DNA of 64,000 nt from Clarkia xantiana subsp. parviflora. Taxonomy: Eukaryota; Streptophyta; Magnoliopsida; Myrtales; Onagraceae. The position numbers and the translations under genes are program-made. The stretch lies in the NCBI GenBank assembly GCA_036873135.1, contig JAPTYO010000015.1, positions 5,230,839 through 5,294,838 of the forward strand, given 5' to 3'. The number at the start of each line of letters is the position of its first letter. Within the stretch, counting starts at the first letter, position 1. The notes beneath the pieces were generated by a model. It was not told where the DNA came from, did no database searches, and saw nothing but the letters and a program-made list of their open reading frames with translations. Positions 31,971-42,440 of this stretch are shown here, piece by piece.

Positions 31971-33314
31971 TGTCTTAGGAGTTCATGATTTTGATAAATT
32001 GATGTTCTTGATTTTTACATGTGTTGGCCAAAATTTTAAAGAATGAAAATTAATTTTTTTTTATTTTTATAATTGTTAGTGCCGAAATTTTCATGATGTT
32101 TTTAGTAGAGTTTGATGTTCATGATCTTCAAGAAGAAGGTGACTTTTATCAAAATCAAACATTGGCTTGTAGATCATATTAAAATTTGATCTTGAAGTTT
32201 GACTACTTTTTCCAATTATGTGTGTTTCGGCCGAACCCTAGGAGAATTAACAAGGTAAAGTTTTTAATTTCTTAGGCCCCAAGTAAGCAAGATTTGGCCG
32301 AATTTGTTAGTAATATTGTTTACCATATTTTTTTTATTAAAGGTGACAATATATCTATAATTGGAAATATATGGATAGGTTCACATTAATATATAGAAAT
32401 ATAACTATTAATATATCTAGCTAATTTATAGGGATTAAGATATTATTGATAGATTAAATTAACTAAAAGATTAAGAAAATATATTGTCATATATTTGTTT
32501 CCCTATTAAAGATATTGACAATAAATATATATATAGTTAGGCCAAAATTTATATATATATATATTGTTGATTAATTTACATCTTATAAATAGAATCTTGA
32601 CAATAAATATATATATATATATATATAGTTGTGGCCGAAATTTTATATATATATATATATGCAACATTGGAAATTATTTTACATAGTTAATAATTTTTTG
32701 AGGATAAGTTAAGTTTTTAGTGGACTTTAAAATCCTACTTAACTTGGATTTATTAGGCCGGTCCAATTTGCAAAACCGGAGATGATTAAACCAAACGGGT
32801 TTTCTTAATCGGTTCGACCTAGTCTGGTCGGGTCAAACCGGGGTAACTAAGTGGACCTAACCGAACCGGTTTTGAGTGTTGAACCGAACCGAAATCCTAT
32901 TTTATTGAACCGGTTCGGACCGAACCAGATTTTAAATAAAATCGGTCTGAACCTGAACCGAATTTATTGGACTGAACCGAACCGGATTGAACCGAAATTG
33001 AGTGAACGGAACTGGATTTTTCAAAATCGAATTTAAGTCAATTAATGAAATGGGATGGTAAAGTTTTAAAATCCAAATGATTTTCGAACTTTAAATAATC
33101 TACACAGTGCTCGAAGGTTTCAAATTTTCATGTTTTGATTAAACCTTAATGCCTAGTTTAGATTATGGGGATGGATCTCGGAAATGCGTGATTTAGGGAC
33201 TGGATTAATCGTACCCATGAATTGCAACTCATCCCCTAATATTTAAAATGTTTTTAAAACAAAATTCGGTCGCCAAATATGCATGTTTGATGTGGAAGTT
33301 TCATGTATGACACG
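31971..33314 (+). mobile_element. Copia-3 leader, truncated
   Basis: Non-coding leader that parallels copia-2 48630-50270, including (TA)n tracts and an AACCGG-rich stretch (32755-33030). It stops at GACACG where element C begins. No gag or pol of this copy remains in the window. Confidence 0.7.
32755..33030. repeat. AACCGG/CCGGTT-rich segment in copia leader
   Basis: Dense short words such as GAACCGGTTCGGACCG, with many small dyads. The same segment exists in copia-1 (about 1930-2165) and copia-2 (about 49530-49760), so it belongs to the leader. Confidence 0.7.
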
Positions 33315-33457
33315 TGATGGGTATATGTCTGATTCGGGTTCGTTTTATATTATTCGGACTTCGTATACACGTCGAACTCACTAAAAGGTTTTGAATTATT
33401 TACCCGTGGGTAATAAAATGTCCGGGGTACGCGCGTACGCGCCACGGACTTGCACCG

Positions 33458-33625
33458 CGTCCGGATTGTCATCACAATCCGGACCGGGTTCGGATTGTGC
33501 TTCAATCCGGACCTGGTCCGGATTGCAAGACAATCTGAATCGGCTTCAGATTGCAGACAATCCGGACCCGCTCCAGATTGTGGGACAATCCGACCCTCCG
33601 GATTGTCCCGGTGTTCCGGACCTCC
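33458..33625. repeat. Inverted-repeat array TCCGGATTGT/ACAATCCGGA in the C LTR
   Basis: At least four imperfect dyads built on CCGGATTGT and its complement, spaced by 4-10 base loops, within about 170 bases of U3. They can form stem-loops in DNA or RNA. D has an unrelated palindrome array at the equivalent place. Confidence 0.8.
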
Positions 33626-33808
33626 AAGCATCCTCGCGATACCTCGGGACGGTCCGGATTCCTCCTATTATTGACATGTAAACCCCTACGCAAACACCGC
33701 ACGTGCAAACCCTCCTGATGTTAGCTTTACTCATGTCTACTCTCGGTTCATACTTTGCATTGATCCGACGTCAGACCATTCAAAACCCGGTTTGATTCCA
33801 AGGTTTCC

Positions 33809-33816
33809 TATAAATA
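33809..33816 (+). promoter_or_regulatory. TATA box of element C LTR
   Basis: TATAAATA in TTTCCTATAAATAGGGG, 275 bases before the LTR end. Confidence 0.65.
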
Positions 33817-34083
33817 GGGGCCTTGATCATTCCTTTCAAACTAAGTTAACAGCGGAAGCTCTGCCCTCTCTCTTACTTTCTCTCTCTAAAATACCTGACT
33901 GAAGCTTCAGAGAGGGTTCATCGCACTCCACCCCCCCCTGCGTGGTGTGCGATACTTCCCTTCTTGTAGGTATACGGAGACGCACGAGTTCGGCGCGTGC
34001 GAAGACCTGAAATAGGAGCAACCTGAGGCATTCTTCCGTCGTCACTACCAGGATCCAACCCCCCACTCGGAAAGGATCCAACA

Positions 34084-34102
34084 TTTTGGCGTCGTCCACT
34101 AG
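34084..34102 (+). other. Element C primer-binding site, degenerate
   Basis: TTTTGGCGTCGTCCAC, a decayed version of the TTGGCGCCGTCTGTGGG site used by B and D. Confidence 0.55.
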
Positions 34103-34199
34103 ATTCTGCACGAACAAGCATTAGCATACCAGGAAAGCTAAACGGCAAAGAGAAAGAACACTACATAAGAGCCCCAGTAGGGCGCAACCCAAGAGGAAT

Positions 34200-35960
34200 C
34201 AGCCAGGTCTTGAGGACATCCCAGAGGTGGTATCCACAGCTTCCTCAGAAGAAGCTCCCAATGCTTAGCCAGAGTATACAGCTCAAACCAGTGAACCCCC
34301 ACAAGGTTTTTAGCAAAGAGCACACACTGAAGAGGAACAATATTTTGGAATGCCGGCCAACAACCAGTAACCTCATGATGCAGGCACACAAGGCGCACAA
34401 GCTGCCCCAACTGTAACTCCCACAATGATGCAAGAAATAGAGAAGCTCCTGGCCATCAGGAACACTCTGAGAAACCAAGGTTACGCGCCTCTCCCACCCC
34501 CGCCACCACCGGCTCAAGCACACACTGCAGGAGAAGCAGTGTCCCATGGAACAACTCGAAGAGAAGCTCCAAGACAACAGCAAAGACAGCCCCTGGCTGC
34601 CAACCCTCAATACTATAATGCAGGACCTCAAGGATCCTACTCTGGTGCAACATACTATTAAAGGCCATACCCTGCCGAATCATGGAAACATCCAAGTAAC
34701 CTGAATGAGAGACAAGGCAAGGAGGCCTCTCATTACCAACAGAGCTGGAGGCTGGATAACGGAAACCCAAACAATGTTTGGGGAATACCCGAGAGAAACA
34801 ATGATGTTCCCCTCACAGGGTTAACCGCAAAGACCTTGGAGGCGCTATTTGAGCAAAAGCTAAAGAAGAAAAAGACCAGACCAATACATGTCTTAACAGA
34901 CAGCGCAAGTCATCCCTTCGCCAAGGAGATGTTGTATGAAAGGGTTCCGGGAATCCTAAACAACATACAAATCAAGAAATACACTGGAAATGATGATCCC
35001 ATAGAGCACGTGCAGCAGCATGAGGCTTCGCTATTGGGAAGAACCACAAATCCAGACTATGTGGCAGTCACGTTCCTGCAAACCTTACTAGGTTCAACGA
35101 CACATTGGTTTTTCTCACTTCCAAAGGAAAGTGTGATCTCTTGGGCGTACCTGAAGGGAAAGTTTATCCAGAGATACATGGGCGAGCGAAGGCTGCTCAA
35201 AGACTCCAGCGCATTAGATGATGTGAAGCAAGAATATGATGAATCCTTGGCTGATTATTACATCTGTTTTAATCAGAACATAGCTGACATTCAGACAAAC
35301 CTGTCTGAAGAAGAGATAATCAAGGCATTCATAAGGAACCTAGGTCGCTTAGGTTTCTCCTTGGGGGAAAAGATGTCCAAACGCCCGGCTGAAAATTTGG
35401 AGGAGTTAGCTTCGCGCGTGATGGAATACGTGGACCTAGAAAGATTCAAGAACAATGCAAGAGCAAAGCTGAACGCTGAACGCAACAAAGACAAGGCCTC
35501 ACAGGAAAAACAACCCCAAGGAAACCAGCAACAGAAGCAGTGCCAACCACAGCCTAAACGCCCCCTCCAGATCGGTTTCCAAAAACCAAGGGAGGTCAAC
35601 ACCGCGAACCTCATTCCGCTAAACACCCCTATGTCGGCAATCTTGAAGGAGATGAAGGAAACGAACCAAACAATTGTCGAAAGGGCCCCTTGGGAAAGAA
35701 ATATGACAAGTGGTGTGAAAACCACGAAGTTAAGGGACACGACATGGACAATTGCTTCAGCCTAAGGATGCGCATAAACAACATCATTCTGTGGGGCGAG
35801 CTAAAGCACTACGTTGATCAAGGGGAAAACTCCCTTACAAAGACACAATGAGAGACCTCTAATAAAAACAAAGGGAAAGAGAAGATGTATGACATTACAC
35901 CTCATCCAAAGAGGTGTGTAATCAATGTTATACATGACGACCAACTGTTGGGGGCCAAGG
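34200..35960 (+). pseudogene. Element C gag, broken
   Basis: Homologous to the Gag of element B. A proline/glutamine-rich N-terminus (34425-34661) ends in a stop. The Gag domain is open at 34836-35765 with YTGNDDPIEHVQQHE, THWFFSLP and FIQRYMGERRLL, which parallel EGDPVRHVQKH, LTWFFSLP and FIRQYQGRRRLL in B. A frameshift near 35690 puts the zinc knuckle (C-x2-H-x4-H-x4-C, about 35722-35763) into another frame. The conserved VINVIH link to protease follows near 35920, after further stops. No RS tract like that of B is present. Confidence 0.85.
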
Positions 35961-36039
35961 CTCGCACTTAAGAAATTTCTATGCCTCACAAGCAGAGACG
36001 CACCCCAAGTATGGGAAACGACCAAGAGGGTAAGAGGAG

Positions 36040-36538
36040 GATCTGGTCATCATGTTCTCTAAGGAAGATATGAGACACATCATATATCCCCATGACGACG
36101 CACTCGTCATCACCATGCCTATAGCGAACTACGACGTAAAACGAATCCTCATTGATGGAGGAAGTTCTGCTGATATCTTAACCATCAAGGTGATCGAGCA
36201 ACTTGGTCGTACAAAGGCAGACTTGAGCCCCGGGACATTCCCTCTCATAAGCTTCGTAGGAGCCGTAACATACCCACCGGGTACGATCACACTCCCGGTA
36301 ACACTGGGAGAAGGATGGACAAAGCTTGACATTAATGTCAACTTTATTGTGGTCGAAACTTTGGGAGCTACAATGGGATCCTCGGAAGAACAACCATAAA
36401 CCCCTTGGAGATAGTGCCATCCACGGCACATCAGAAGTTGAAGTTCCCAACCAAGAACGGAACTGGAGAGATCCTAGGAGATCAAACCGCAGCACGACAG
36501 TGCTATGTGAACGCTCTAAGGCGTAAACAAAAACTCTC
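36040..36538 (+). pseudogene. Element C protease fragment
   Basis: Open from 36052 with DDALVITMPIANYDVKRILI and the catalytic DGGSSADIL. A frameshift near 36360 moves the rest (TTINPLEIVPST, then QKLKFPTKNGTGEILGDQ) into another frame that runs to the D insertion at 36538. It is an aspartic protease that would mature the polyprotein. No RT follows on the far side of D. Confidence 0.85.
36534..36538 (+). repeat. Target-site duplication CTCTC, left copy
   Basis: Flanks element D; partner at 46078-46082. Element C sequence continues in frame across the site. Confidence 0.92.
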
Positions 36539-36711
36539 TGATGGATATACGCTCAATTTGAACCCGTTGACTTCCAAACCGTTGTATTTTTATCGTCCCA
36601 TTTGTGATTATAAATCGAAACTTCAACCCGGACACTTCGCGAGAACATCGACGGCTCGGACGGGGCCGAAGCGCCCGTCCGACAGAGGCGAACTCACCTA
36701 GGTAGGTTGGG

Positions 36712-36910
36712 TGGCCACACCCGACCTCCCCTAGGGGAGATCGGGTCAGCCGACCCGATCTCCCCTAGGGGAGATCGGGTTGGCCAACCCGATCTCTCCT
36801 AGGAGAGATCGGGTCGGCCGACCCGATCCCTCCTAGGAGGGATGGGGTTGGCCAACCCCACCCTCCCTAGGAGGGGTTGGGTGTCCTCACCCAACCCCTA
36901 CCCCTGGGGG
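36712..36910. repeat. Palindrome array in the D 5' LTR
   Basis: A 34-bp unit repeated about five times. Each unit joins two perfect dyads, of the types CTCCCCTAGGGGAG and GGGTTGGCCAACCC. Units differ from each other, but arm changes are mostly paired, so each dyad stays self-complementary. The 3' LTR copy (45410-45575) has one unit fewer. Confidence 0.9.
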
Positions 36911-37078
36911 TCGGATTTCTCCCCCCCCAAGGGCCCCGACACCATTTTCGGACTCCCATGCTCGGTCCACTCCGCCTACCTCCTCCGAATCCTAAGGTCT
37001 TAATTATGTGCTTAAAGGTTAATTAATTGTGTTTAAAGGCTAACGATGTCATTAAGCCACCTTAATGACACCGTTGCC

Positions 37079-37086
37079 TATAAATA
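37079..37086 (+). promoter_or_regulatory. TATA box of element D 5' LTR
   Basis: TATAAATA in GTTGCCTATAAATACCCC; repeated at 45752-45759 in the 3' LTR. Confidence 0.7.
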
Positions 37087-37403
37087 CCCCACCTTCACAA
37101 CTCATTTCATCATCTTGGCCATTTTGGATATTTTAGCTCTGACATCTCTCTAGCTTTATCTCTCTAGAAAAGTACTGACTTAGGCATCGGAGAGGGTTCA
37201 CCAGGCACCACCCCCCCCCCCTCCTCCGTGTCTGGTATTGCCCCTTCTGCAGGGTAGAAGGAGAGAAGGAGCAGAGGAAGGAAGGAAGGAAAGGAGAAGT
37301 TAGACTAAGGCAGAGCAGCTCAGGAACATCGGATCACACATATTCCCCGTAAGGAGTGAGATCAAAGCCGACACCCCGTTGACCTAGATCTCATAACTTA
37401 ACA

Positions 37404-37423
37404 CTTGGCGCCGTCTGTGGGCT
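37404..37423 (+). other. Element D primer-binding site
   Basis: CTTGGCGCCGTCTGTGGGC after the LTR; the same site type as element B. Confidence 0.75.
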
Positions 37424-37454
37424 TCGGACAGAAAGCCTAACTATCACTAGCAAG

Positions 37455-40400
37455 ATGGCAAGTGTATATGTCATCCACGGAGGGTATGGAGCTGGAGGAG
37501 AGTCAGCGAATGCCAGAGAAGCATATATGGCAGAGTTAGGGACTCCTAAGCCAAGAGAAGAACAACCAAATGGAAAGAAAGAAGCCATAATAGAATTTTC
37601 AAAAAAAGACATGGAGCATGTGTTACCAGACAACAAGGATGCCCTGGTCATAACAATGAAGATCACTGATATGGACATTGGGAGAATCCTAATAGACAGT
37701 GGAAGCTCACCCAACATCATTAGCAAGAAGGTCCTCAACAAACTAGGAGTTAGGCCAAGTAGCATAAAACAGGTTTACTCCCCCTTGGTAGGATTTTCAA
37801 GAGAGCCAACATACCCACTGGGGGCAGTCACACTACCTGTGACACTGGGCACAGGGCAGAGGCAGCTAAAGATTGATGTCCCATTCTTCATTACAGAAGA
37901 AATGGAGGAGTACAATGGGGTCCTAGGTACCACTACAATCAACAAGTGGGGTATGGTACCATCAACGCTATATCAGAAAATGAAATTCCCCACAGACCAA
38001 GGGATAGGGGAAGTAAAGGGTAACCAGAAGGTAGCAAGGAAGTGTGCAAGGATTGCACTAGGCAAAAGGAAGAAAACAAGAGAAGTCCTACTAGTAGACG
38101 AGGACCCAAGAGAAGATCATGGAAGACCAGCCCCCATGGAGGAACTAAAAGAGATACTCATAGAAGAACCCGATAGGAAGGCTAAAATTGGGACTGCCTT
38201 ATCTCAGGAAGAGGAGAACCACTTAGTCGCTTTACTAAGGGAATACAAGGATTTGTTCGCCTGGTCACCGAGCGATATGCCAGGGATATCAGAAGATGTG
38301 ATCTCACACAGGCTCAACATAGACGCGGCAACGCGGCCAACAACACAGAAGGTGAGACCAATGGGAGGAAATAAAAAGATAGCTATTCAAGAAGAAGTAG
38401 AAAAGCTACTAAAGGCAAAGTTCATCAAGGAAATCAGATTCCAGACATGGGTGGCAAACCCAGTACTGGTAAAGAAGCCGGGAGGAAGTTGGAGAATGTG
38501 TATTGACTATCAGGACCTAAACAAGGCATGCCCAAAGGACTCATATCCGCTACCAAGAATAGATCAGTTAGTGGATGCAACATCAGGTCACCAACTAATG
38601 AGCTTCATGGATGCATACTCAGGATACAACCAGATAAAAATGGCCCCTGAGGACGCCCCCCACACAGCATTCTACGCTAATAGCGAGATATACCATTACA
38701 CAGTGATGCCTTTCGGACTCATAAATGCTGGAGCAACATACCAAAGAATGGTCAACAAAATCTTTGGGGACATGATAGGGAAGACAATGGAGGCGTATGT
38801 GAACGACATGATAGTCAAATCTAAAGAGAAGAAGGACCATTTGGAAAACCTTCGCTCAACGTTTGAAAGGATGAGGCAATATCAAGTCCGTCTAAACCCG
38901 AAAAAGTGCGCATTTGGGGTGCAATCAGGAAAGTTCTTAGGCTTCATGGTAAGCCAGCGAGGCATAGAGGTAAACCCCGAAAAACTTCAAGCAATTGAAG
39001 AAATGCAATCACCTACGAAGCACAAAGAGGTTCAACGACTGAACGGGAGGTTGGCAGCCCTTAACAGATTCCTATCCAAAATAGGAGACAAGGCATTACC
39101 CTTCTTTGAGGTACTAAGGGCAAACAAGAAATTTGAATGGACACCGAGATGTGAGGAGGCCTTCCAGCAACTAAAACAACATCTAAAAACACTACCACCC
39201 CTAGCAAAGCCTACACCAGGGGAGCCCCTCTACCTCTACATCTCAGTGAGCAACGTGGCAGTTAGCTCAGTGCTAATCAAAGAGGAAAACGCTACACAAT
39301 TGCCAGTATACTTCGTAAGCAAAACATTGGCAAAGTATGAGATCAACTACTTGCCAATAGAAAAGTACCTCTATGCACTGATCGTATCAGCAAGAAAGTT
39401 GAGACCGTATTTTCATGGGCATGAAGTAACAGTCCTCACAGACCAACCATTGAAACACCTCCTGCAGAGACCAGACACATCGGGAAGACTGACCAAATGG
39501 GCAATCGAGCTAAGTGAGTTTCGCATTCATTTCGCCCCAAGAACAGCCATAAAGGGTCAGGCTCTAGCGGATTTTATCGCCGAATTCACTGGAATTAATC
39601 CGGACGAAGACTTGGGAGAAGTCAAAACTACATGCGAGGCAAGTAGTAGTCAGGAGACACAATCAGAAGAATTATGGGAGATGCATACTGATGGGTCATC
39701 CAACGGAGGAGGTTCAGGCGCAGGCCTCTTACTATACCCACCAAACAGCGATACACCTATGCGCTACGCCATGGCACTAACCTTTAAGGCAACAAACAAT
39801 GAGGCTGAGTACGAAGCACTAATAACTGGCCTGAGAATAGCCAAAGGAGTAGGGGCAAAGCATTTAAGGGTCAAGTGTGATTCTCAACTAGTTGTCAACC
39901 AAGTGAAAGGAATCTACACTGCAAAGTCCGAAAACATGCAGAGATACTTGCAGCAAGCCAAGGACCTGATAAAGAGCTTCCAAAGCTTCGACATTGAGTC
40001 TGTCCCAAGAGAACAAAACCAAGAGGCAGACGCCTTAAGTAAACTAGCCTTAGGGGCAGAAGCAGGCAAAGAGGTTCACTTCGTGGAGCAAAGAATGCAA
40101 TCAGTGATAGAACAAATGGAGGTTCTAGCAATAGATGAAGCAGAAGTCTGGATGACACCAATGAGACAATACATCATGGAAGGAAAGCTCCCAAAAGATA
40201 AGGTGGAAGCAGTCAAGATTGAAAGGATGGCTAGGAATTACGCAGTGATGGACAATGAGCTCTACAAGAAAGGATACTCCACACCTTTCCTCAAATGCAT
40301 AGCATACCCAGAAACAGAGAGGGTACTTGCAGAACTCCATGAGGGAGAGGCGGGGTGCCATGAAGGAGCACGGTCAATAAGCCGAAAGGTCTACAACCTA

Positions 40401-41381
40401 GGATACTATTGGCCATCATTGTGTAAAGAAGTAGCAGACTTGGTACAAAAATGTGATCACTGCCAAAGGTACTCCAGAAATATAACAGCCCCACCAGCAA
40501 AGCTAAGCTCCATCTCAGGAGCCTGGCCTTTCGCACAATGGGGGATTGATTTGATAGGCCCCCTACCAAAAACAAAAGGTCAGAAGACTTGCATAATTGT
40601 TGCAATAGACTACTTCTCCAAGTGGATAGAAGCAAAGGCAATGGGGAAGACAACAGACGACCAAGTCGTCAATTTCATCCAATCTCACATTGTCTCGAGG
40701 TATGGGGTGCCAAAAGCAATAATAAGTGACAATGGCCCACAATTCAAGAGCAAGAAATTGCAGTGGTATTGCGAAAGACTGAATATAGATCACCGCTTCG
40801 CATCAGTAAAGCACCCTCAGACAAACGGACAGGTAGAATCGGCAAACAAGATAGTGCTAGATGGCCTAAAGAAACGACTCCACGCCACCAAGGGAAGTTG
40901 GGTAGATGAGCTGGAAAATGTTCTATGGGCAGTACGGACAACACCAAAAATATCCACAGGAGAAACGCCATTTGGCCTAGTGTACGGAACTGAGGCGGTG
41001 GCACCAGCAGAAATAGCTGTACAATCACTGAGGACCAAGTACTTTGAGGAGCATGAGAACAACAAGGCAAGACTTTTAGATTTAGACATGGTGGAGGATA
41101 AAAGGTGGAATTCAGAAGAAGCACAGACACGAATGCGCCTTGTCTCAGCAAGATACTACAACCGCCAAGTCAAGGAGAGACAATTCCACGTAGGAGAACT
41201 AGTACTAAGAAGGAATGAGTTCTCACACTTAGACCAAGTCAGAAAGTTATCTCCAAAGTGGGAAGGACCATACAAGATAGCGTCAGTTCCCTACGTAAAC
41301 GCGTACCGCCTCGAAGATGGAGAGGGGTATATCTCCACAAACACCTTCAGTGGAGAGCACCTAAAGAAGTACTACGTATAA
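37455..41381 (+). CDS. Element D pol polyprotein without gag (1308 aa), RT motif YVND
   Basis: An uninterrupted frame starting with an ATG 51 bases after the LTR. It opens with VIHGGYGAGG, which in B is the linker between Gag and protease, so gag is missing as a unit. Domains: aspartic protease (IDSGSS, about 76), reverse transcriptase (WRMCIDYQDLNKACPKD about 340; FMDAYSGYNQI about 384), first RNase H (about 590), second RNase H (TDGSSNGG about 743, NNEAEYEAL, QEADALSK), and integrase with an HHCC finger (about 960-1008) and D-D-E in WGIDLIGP, SDNGPQF and GQVESAN (about 1030, 1092, 1126). The RT signature reads YVND (448-451) because codon 38802-38804 is AAC; B has YVDD. The first aspartate of this motif binds catalytic metal in known reverse transcriptases, so polymerase activity is probably lost. 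Otherwise no damage is seen. Confidence 0.92.
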   Translation: MASVYVIHGGYGAGGESANAREAYMAELGTPKPREEQPNGKKEAIIEFSKKDMEHVLPDNKDALVITMKITDMDIGRILIDSGSSPNIISKKVLNKLGVRPSSIKQVYSPLVGFSREPTYPLGAVTLPVTLGTGQRQLKIDVPFFITEEMEEYNGVLGTTTINKWGMVPSTLYQKMKFPTDQGIGEVKGNQKVARKCARIALGKRKKTREVLLVDEDPREDHGRPAPMEELKEILIEEPDRKAKIGTALSQEEENHLVALLREYKDLFAWSPSDMPGISEDVISHRLNIDAATRPTTQKVRPMGGNKKIAIQEEVEKLLKAKFIKEIRFQTWVANPVLVKKPGGSWRMCIDYQDLNKACPKDSYPLPRIDQLVDATSGHQLMSFMDAYSGYNQIKMAPEDAPHTAFYANSEIYHYTVMPFGLINAGATYQRMVNKIFGDMIGKTMEAYVNDMIVKSKEKKDHLENLRSTFERMRQYQVRLNPKKCAFGVQSGKFLGFMVSQRGIEVNPEKLQAIEEMQSPTKHKEVQRLNGRLAALNRFLSKIGDKALPFFEVLRANKKFEWTPRCEEAFQQLKQHLKTLPPLAKPTPGEPLYLYISVSNVAVSSVLIKEENATQLPVYFVSKTLAKYEINYLPIEKYLYALIVSARKLRPYFHGHEVTVLTDQPLKHLLQRPDTSGRLTKWAIELSEFRIHFAPRTAIKGQALADFIAEFTGINPDEDLGEVKTTCEASSSQETQSEELWEMHTDGSSNGGGSGAGLLLYPPNSDTPMRYAMALTFKATNNEAEYEALITGLRIAKGVGAKHLRVKCDSQLVVNQVKGIYTAKSENMQRYLQQAKDLIKSFQSFDIESVPREQNQEADALSKLALGAEAGKEVHFVEQRMQSVIEQMEVLAIDEAEVWMTPMRQYIMEGKLPKDKVEAVKIERMARNYAVMDNELYKKGYSTPFLKCIAYPETERVLAELHEGEAGCHEGARSISRKVYNLGYYWPSLCKEVADLVQKCDHCQRYSRNITAPPAKLSSISGAWPFAQWGIDLIGPLPKTKGQKTCIIVAIDYFSKWIEAKAMGKTTDDQVVNFIQSHIVSRYGVPKAIISDNGPQFKSKKLQWYCERLNIDHRFASVKHPQTNGQVESANKIVLDGLKKRLHATKGSWVDELENVLWAVRTTPKISTGETPFGLVYGTEAVAPAEIAVQSLRTKYFEEHENNKARLLDLDMVEDKRWNSEEAQTRMRLVSARYYNRQVKERQFHVGELVLRRNEFSHLDQVRKLSPKWEGPYKIASVPYVNAYRLEDGEGYISTNTFSGEHLKKYYV

Positions 41382-41670
41382 GAAGAAAGCACAAGCAAAA
41401 CCCCATATCCTTAGTTTTCATATCTAGCACTTTGCATGTTTCACCTCTACAAGCTTTTCAAAAACAACTTTGGAGAAGGAGAACTCACGAAGTTCCTCCA
41501 ACTCTACAACTATCTTTCATTCCTACAAAGGATGTCTTGGTGCACCAAGGCATCCCAAGTGTACAAAAACATGAATGCTCCTAAGGGAGTAGTAGTTACT
41601 CAAAAGTATTTTCCAGTGAATGCAGTGGTATAACCACGAAGTTATCCTTACACAGATATGACTTCAAGTC
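41382..41670 (+). mobile_element. Element D, spacer after pol
   Basis: About 290 bases without recognisable coding content between the pol stop and the tandem array. Short frames here resemble nothing I know. Confidence 0.5.
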
Positions 41671-41679
41671 AATGACAGG

Positions 41680-42240
41680 TTCGACGCCCCCAAGAGCGTA
41701 TCTTGAGAGTAGTTTTCATACTACGACACTCGACGCCCCCAAGAGCGTATCTTGAGAGTAGTTTTCATACTACGACATTCAACGCCCCCAAGAGCGCATC
41801 TTGAGAGTAGTGTTCATACTACGACCTTCGACGCCCCCAAGAGCGTATCTTGAGAGTAGTTATTACACTACGACCTTCGACGCACCAAGAGCGTATCTTG
41901 AGAGTGGTTTCCAAAAACTACGAACTTCGACGCCCCCAGGAGCGTATCTTGAGAGTAGTGTTCATACTACGACCTTCGACGCCCCCAAGAGCGTATCTTG
42001 AGAGTAGTTATTACACTACGAATTCGACGCACCAAGAGCGTATCTTGAGAGTGGTTTCCAAAAACTACGATTTCGACGCCCCCAGGAGCGTATCTTGAGG
42101 TAGATTTGCAACCTACCAGATTCGACGCCCCCAAGAGCGTATCTTGAGGTAGAAAAAACACTACCAGTTCGACGCCCCCAAGAGCGTATCTTGAGGTAGA
42201 TTTCAAACTACCAGTTCGACGCCCACCAAGAGCGTATCTT
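41680..42240 (+). repeat. Tandem repeats downstream of pol in element D
   Basis: About eleven units of 45-60 bases built on TTCGACGCCCCCAAGAGCGT, each followed by ATCTTGAG and a variable AGTAGTT...ACTACGA dyad. The position equals that of the 26-bp array in B, but the sequence is unrelated. Confidence 0.9.
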
Positions 42241-42440
42241 TGGTCTAACCTGAGCCCTCCGGGAGCCTATCCTGTGAAACGTTAAGTGCCGTCCGAGAGC
42301 CTGTCTCGTGAACAGATTTGACACCCGTCAAGAAGGTATCGGTGGACTAACCGGTGCCCTCCGGGAGCCTATCCTGTGAAACGTTAAGTGCCGTCCGAGA
42401 GCCTGTCTCGTGAAAAGATTTCGACGCCCACCAAGAGCGT
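42240..42440 (+). repeat. Two-copy repeat CCCTCCGGGAGCC in element D
   Basis: A block of about 75 bases (from CTAACC through GTCTCGTGAA) occurs twice (about 42243-42315 and 42338-42415), each containing the CCTCCGGGAGCCTATCC dyad. The AGAAGGATACCAT motif occurs three times just beyond (42508-42552). Confidence 0.75.

Larger units (their letters stand above)
33315..34083 (+). mobile_element. Element C 5' LTR
   Basis: Starts TGATGGGTATATG, ends GGATCCAACA and is followed by a Tat-type primer-binding site. U3 holds an inverted-repeat array; TATAAATA is at 33809-33816. It differs from the LTRs of B and D, so C is a separate family. No second copy of this LTR exists in the window. Confidence 0.85.
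36539..37403 (+). mobile_element. Element D 5' LTR (865 bp)
   Basis: Starts TGATGGATATACG and ends CTTAACA. It is nearly identical to 45243-46077. The differences are homopolymer lengths, about two substitutions and one 34-bp palindrome unit, so the insertion is recent. TATAAATA at 37079-37086. Confidence 0.95.
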
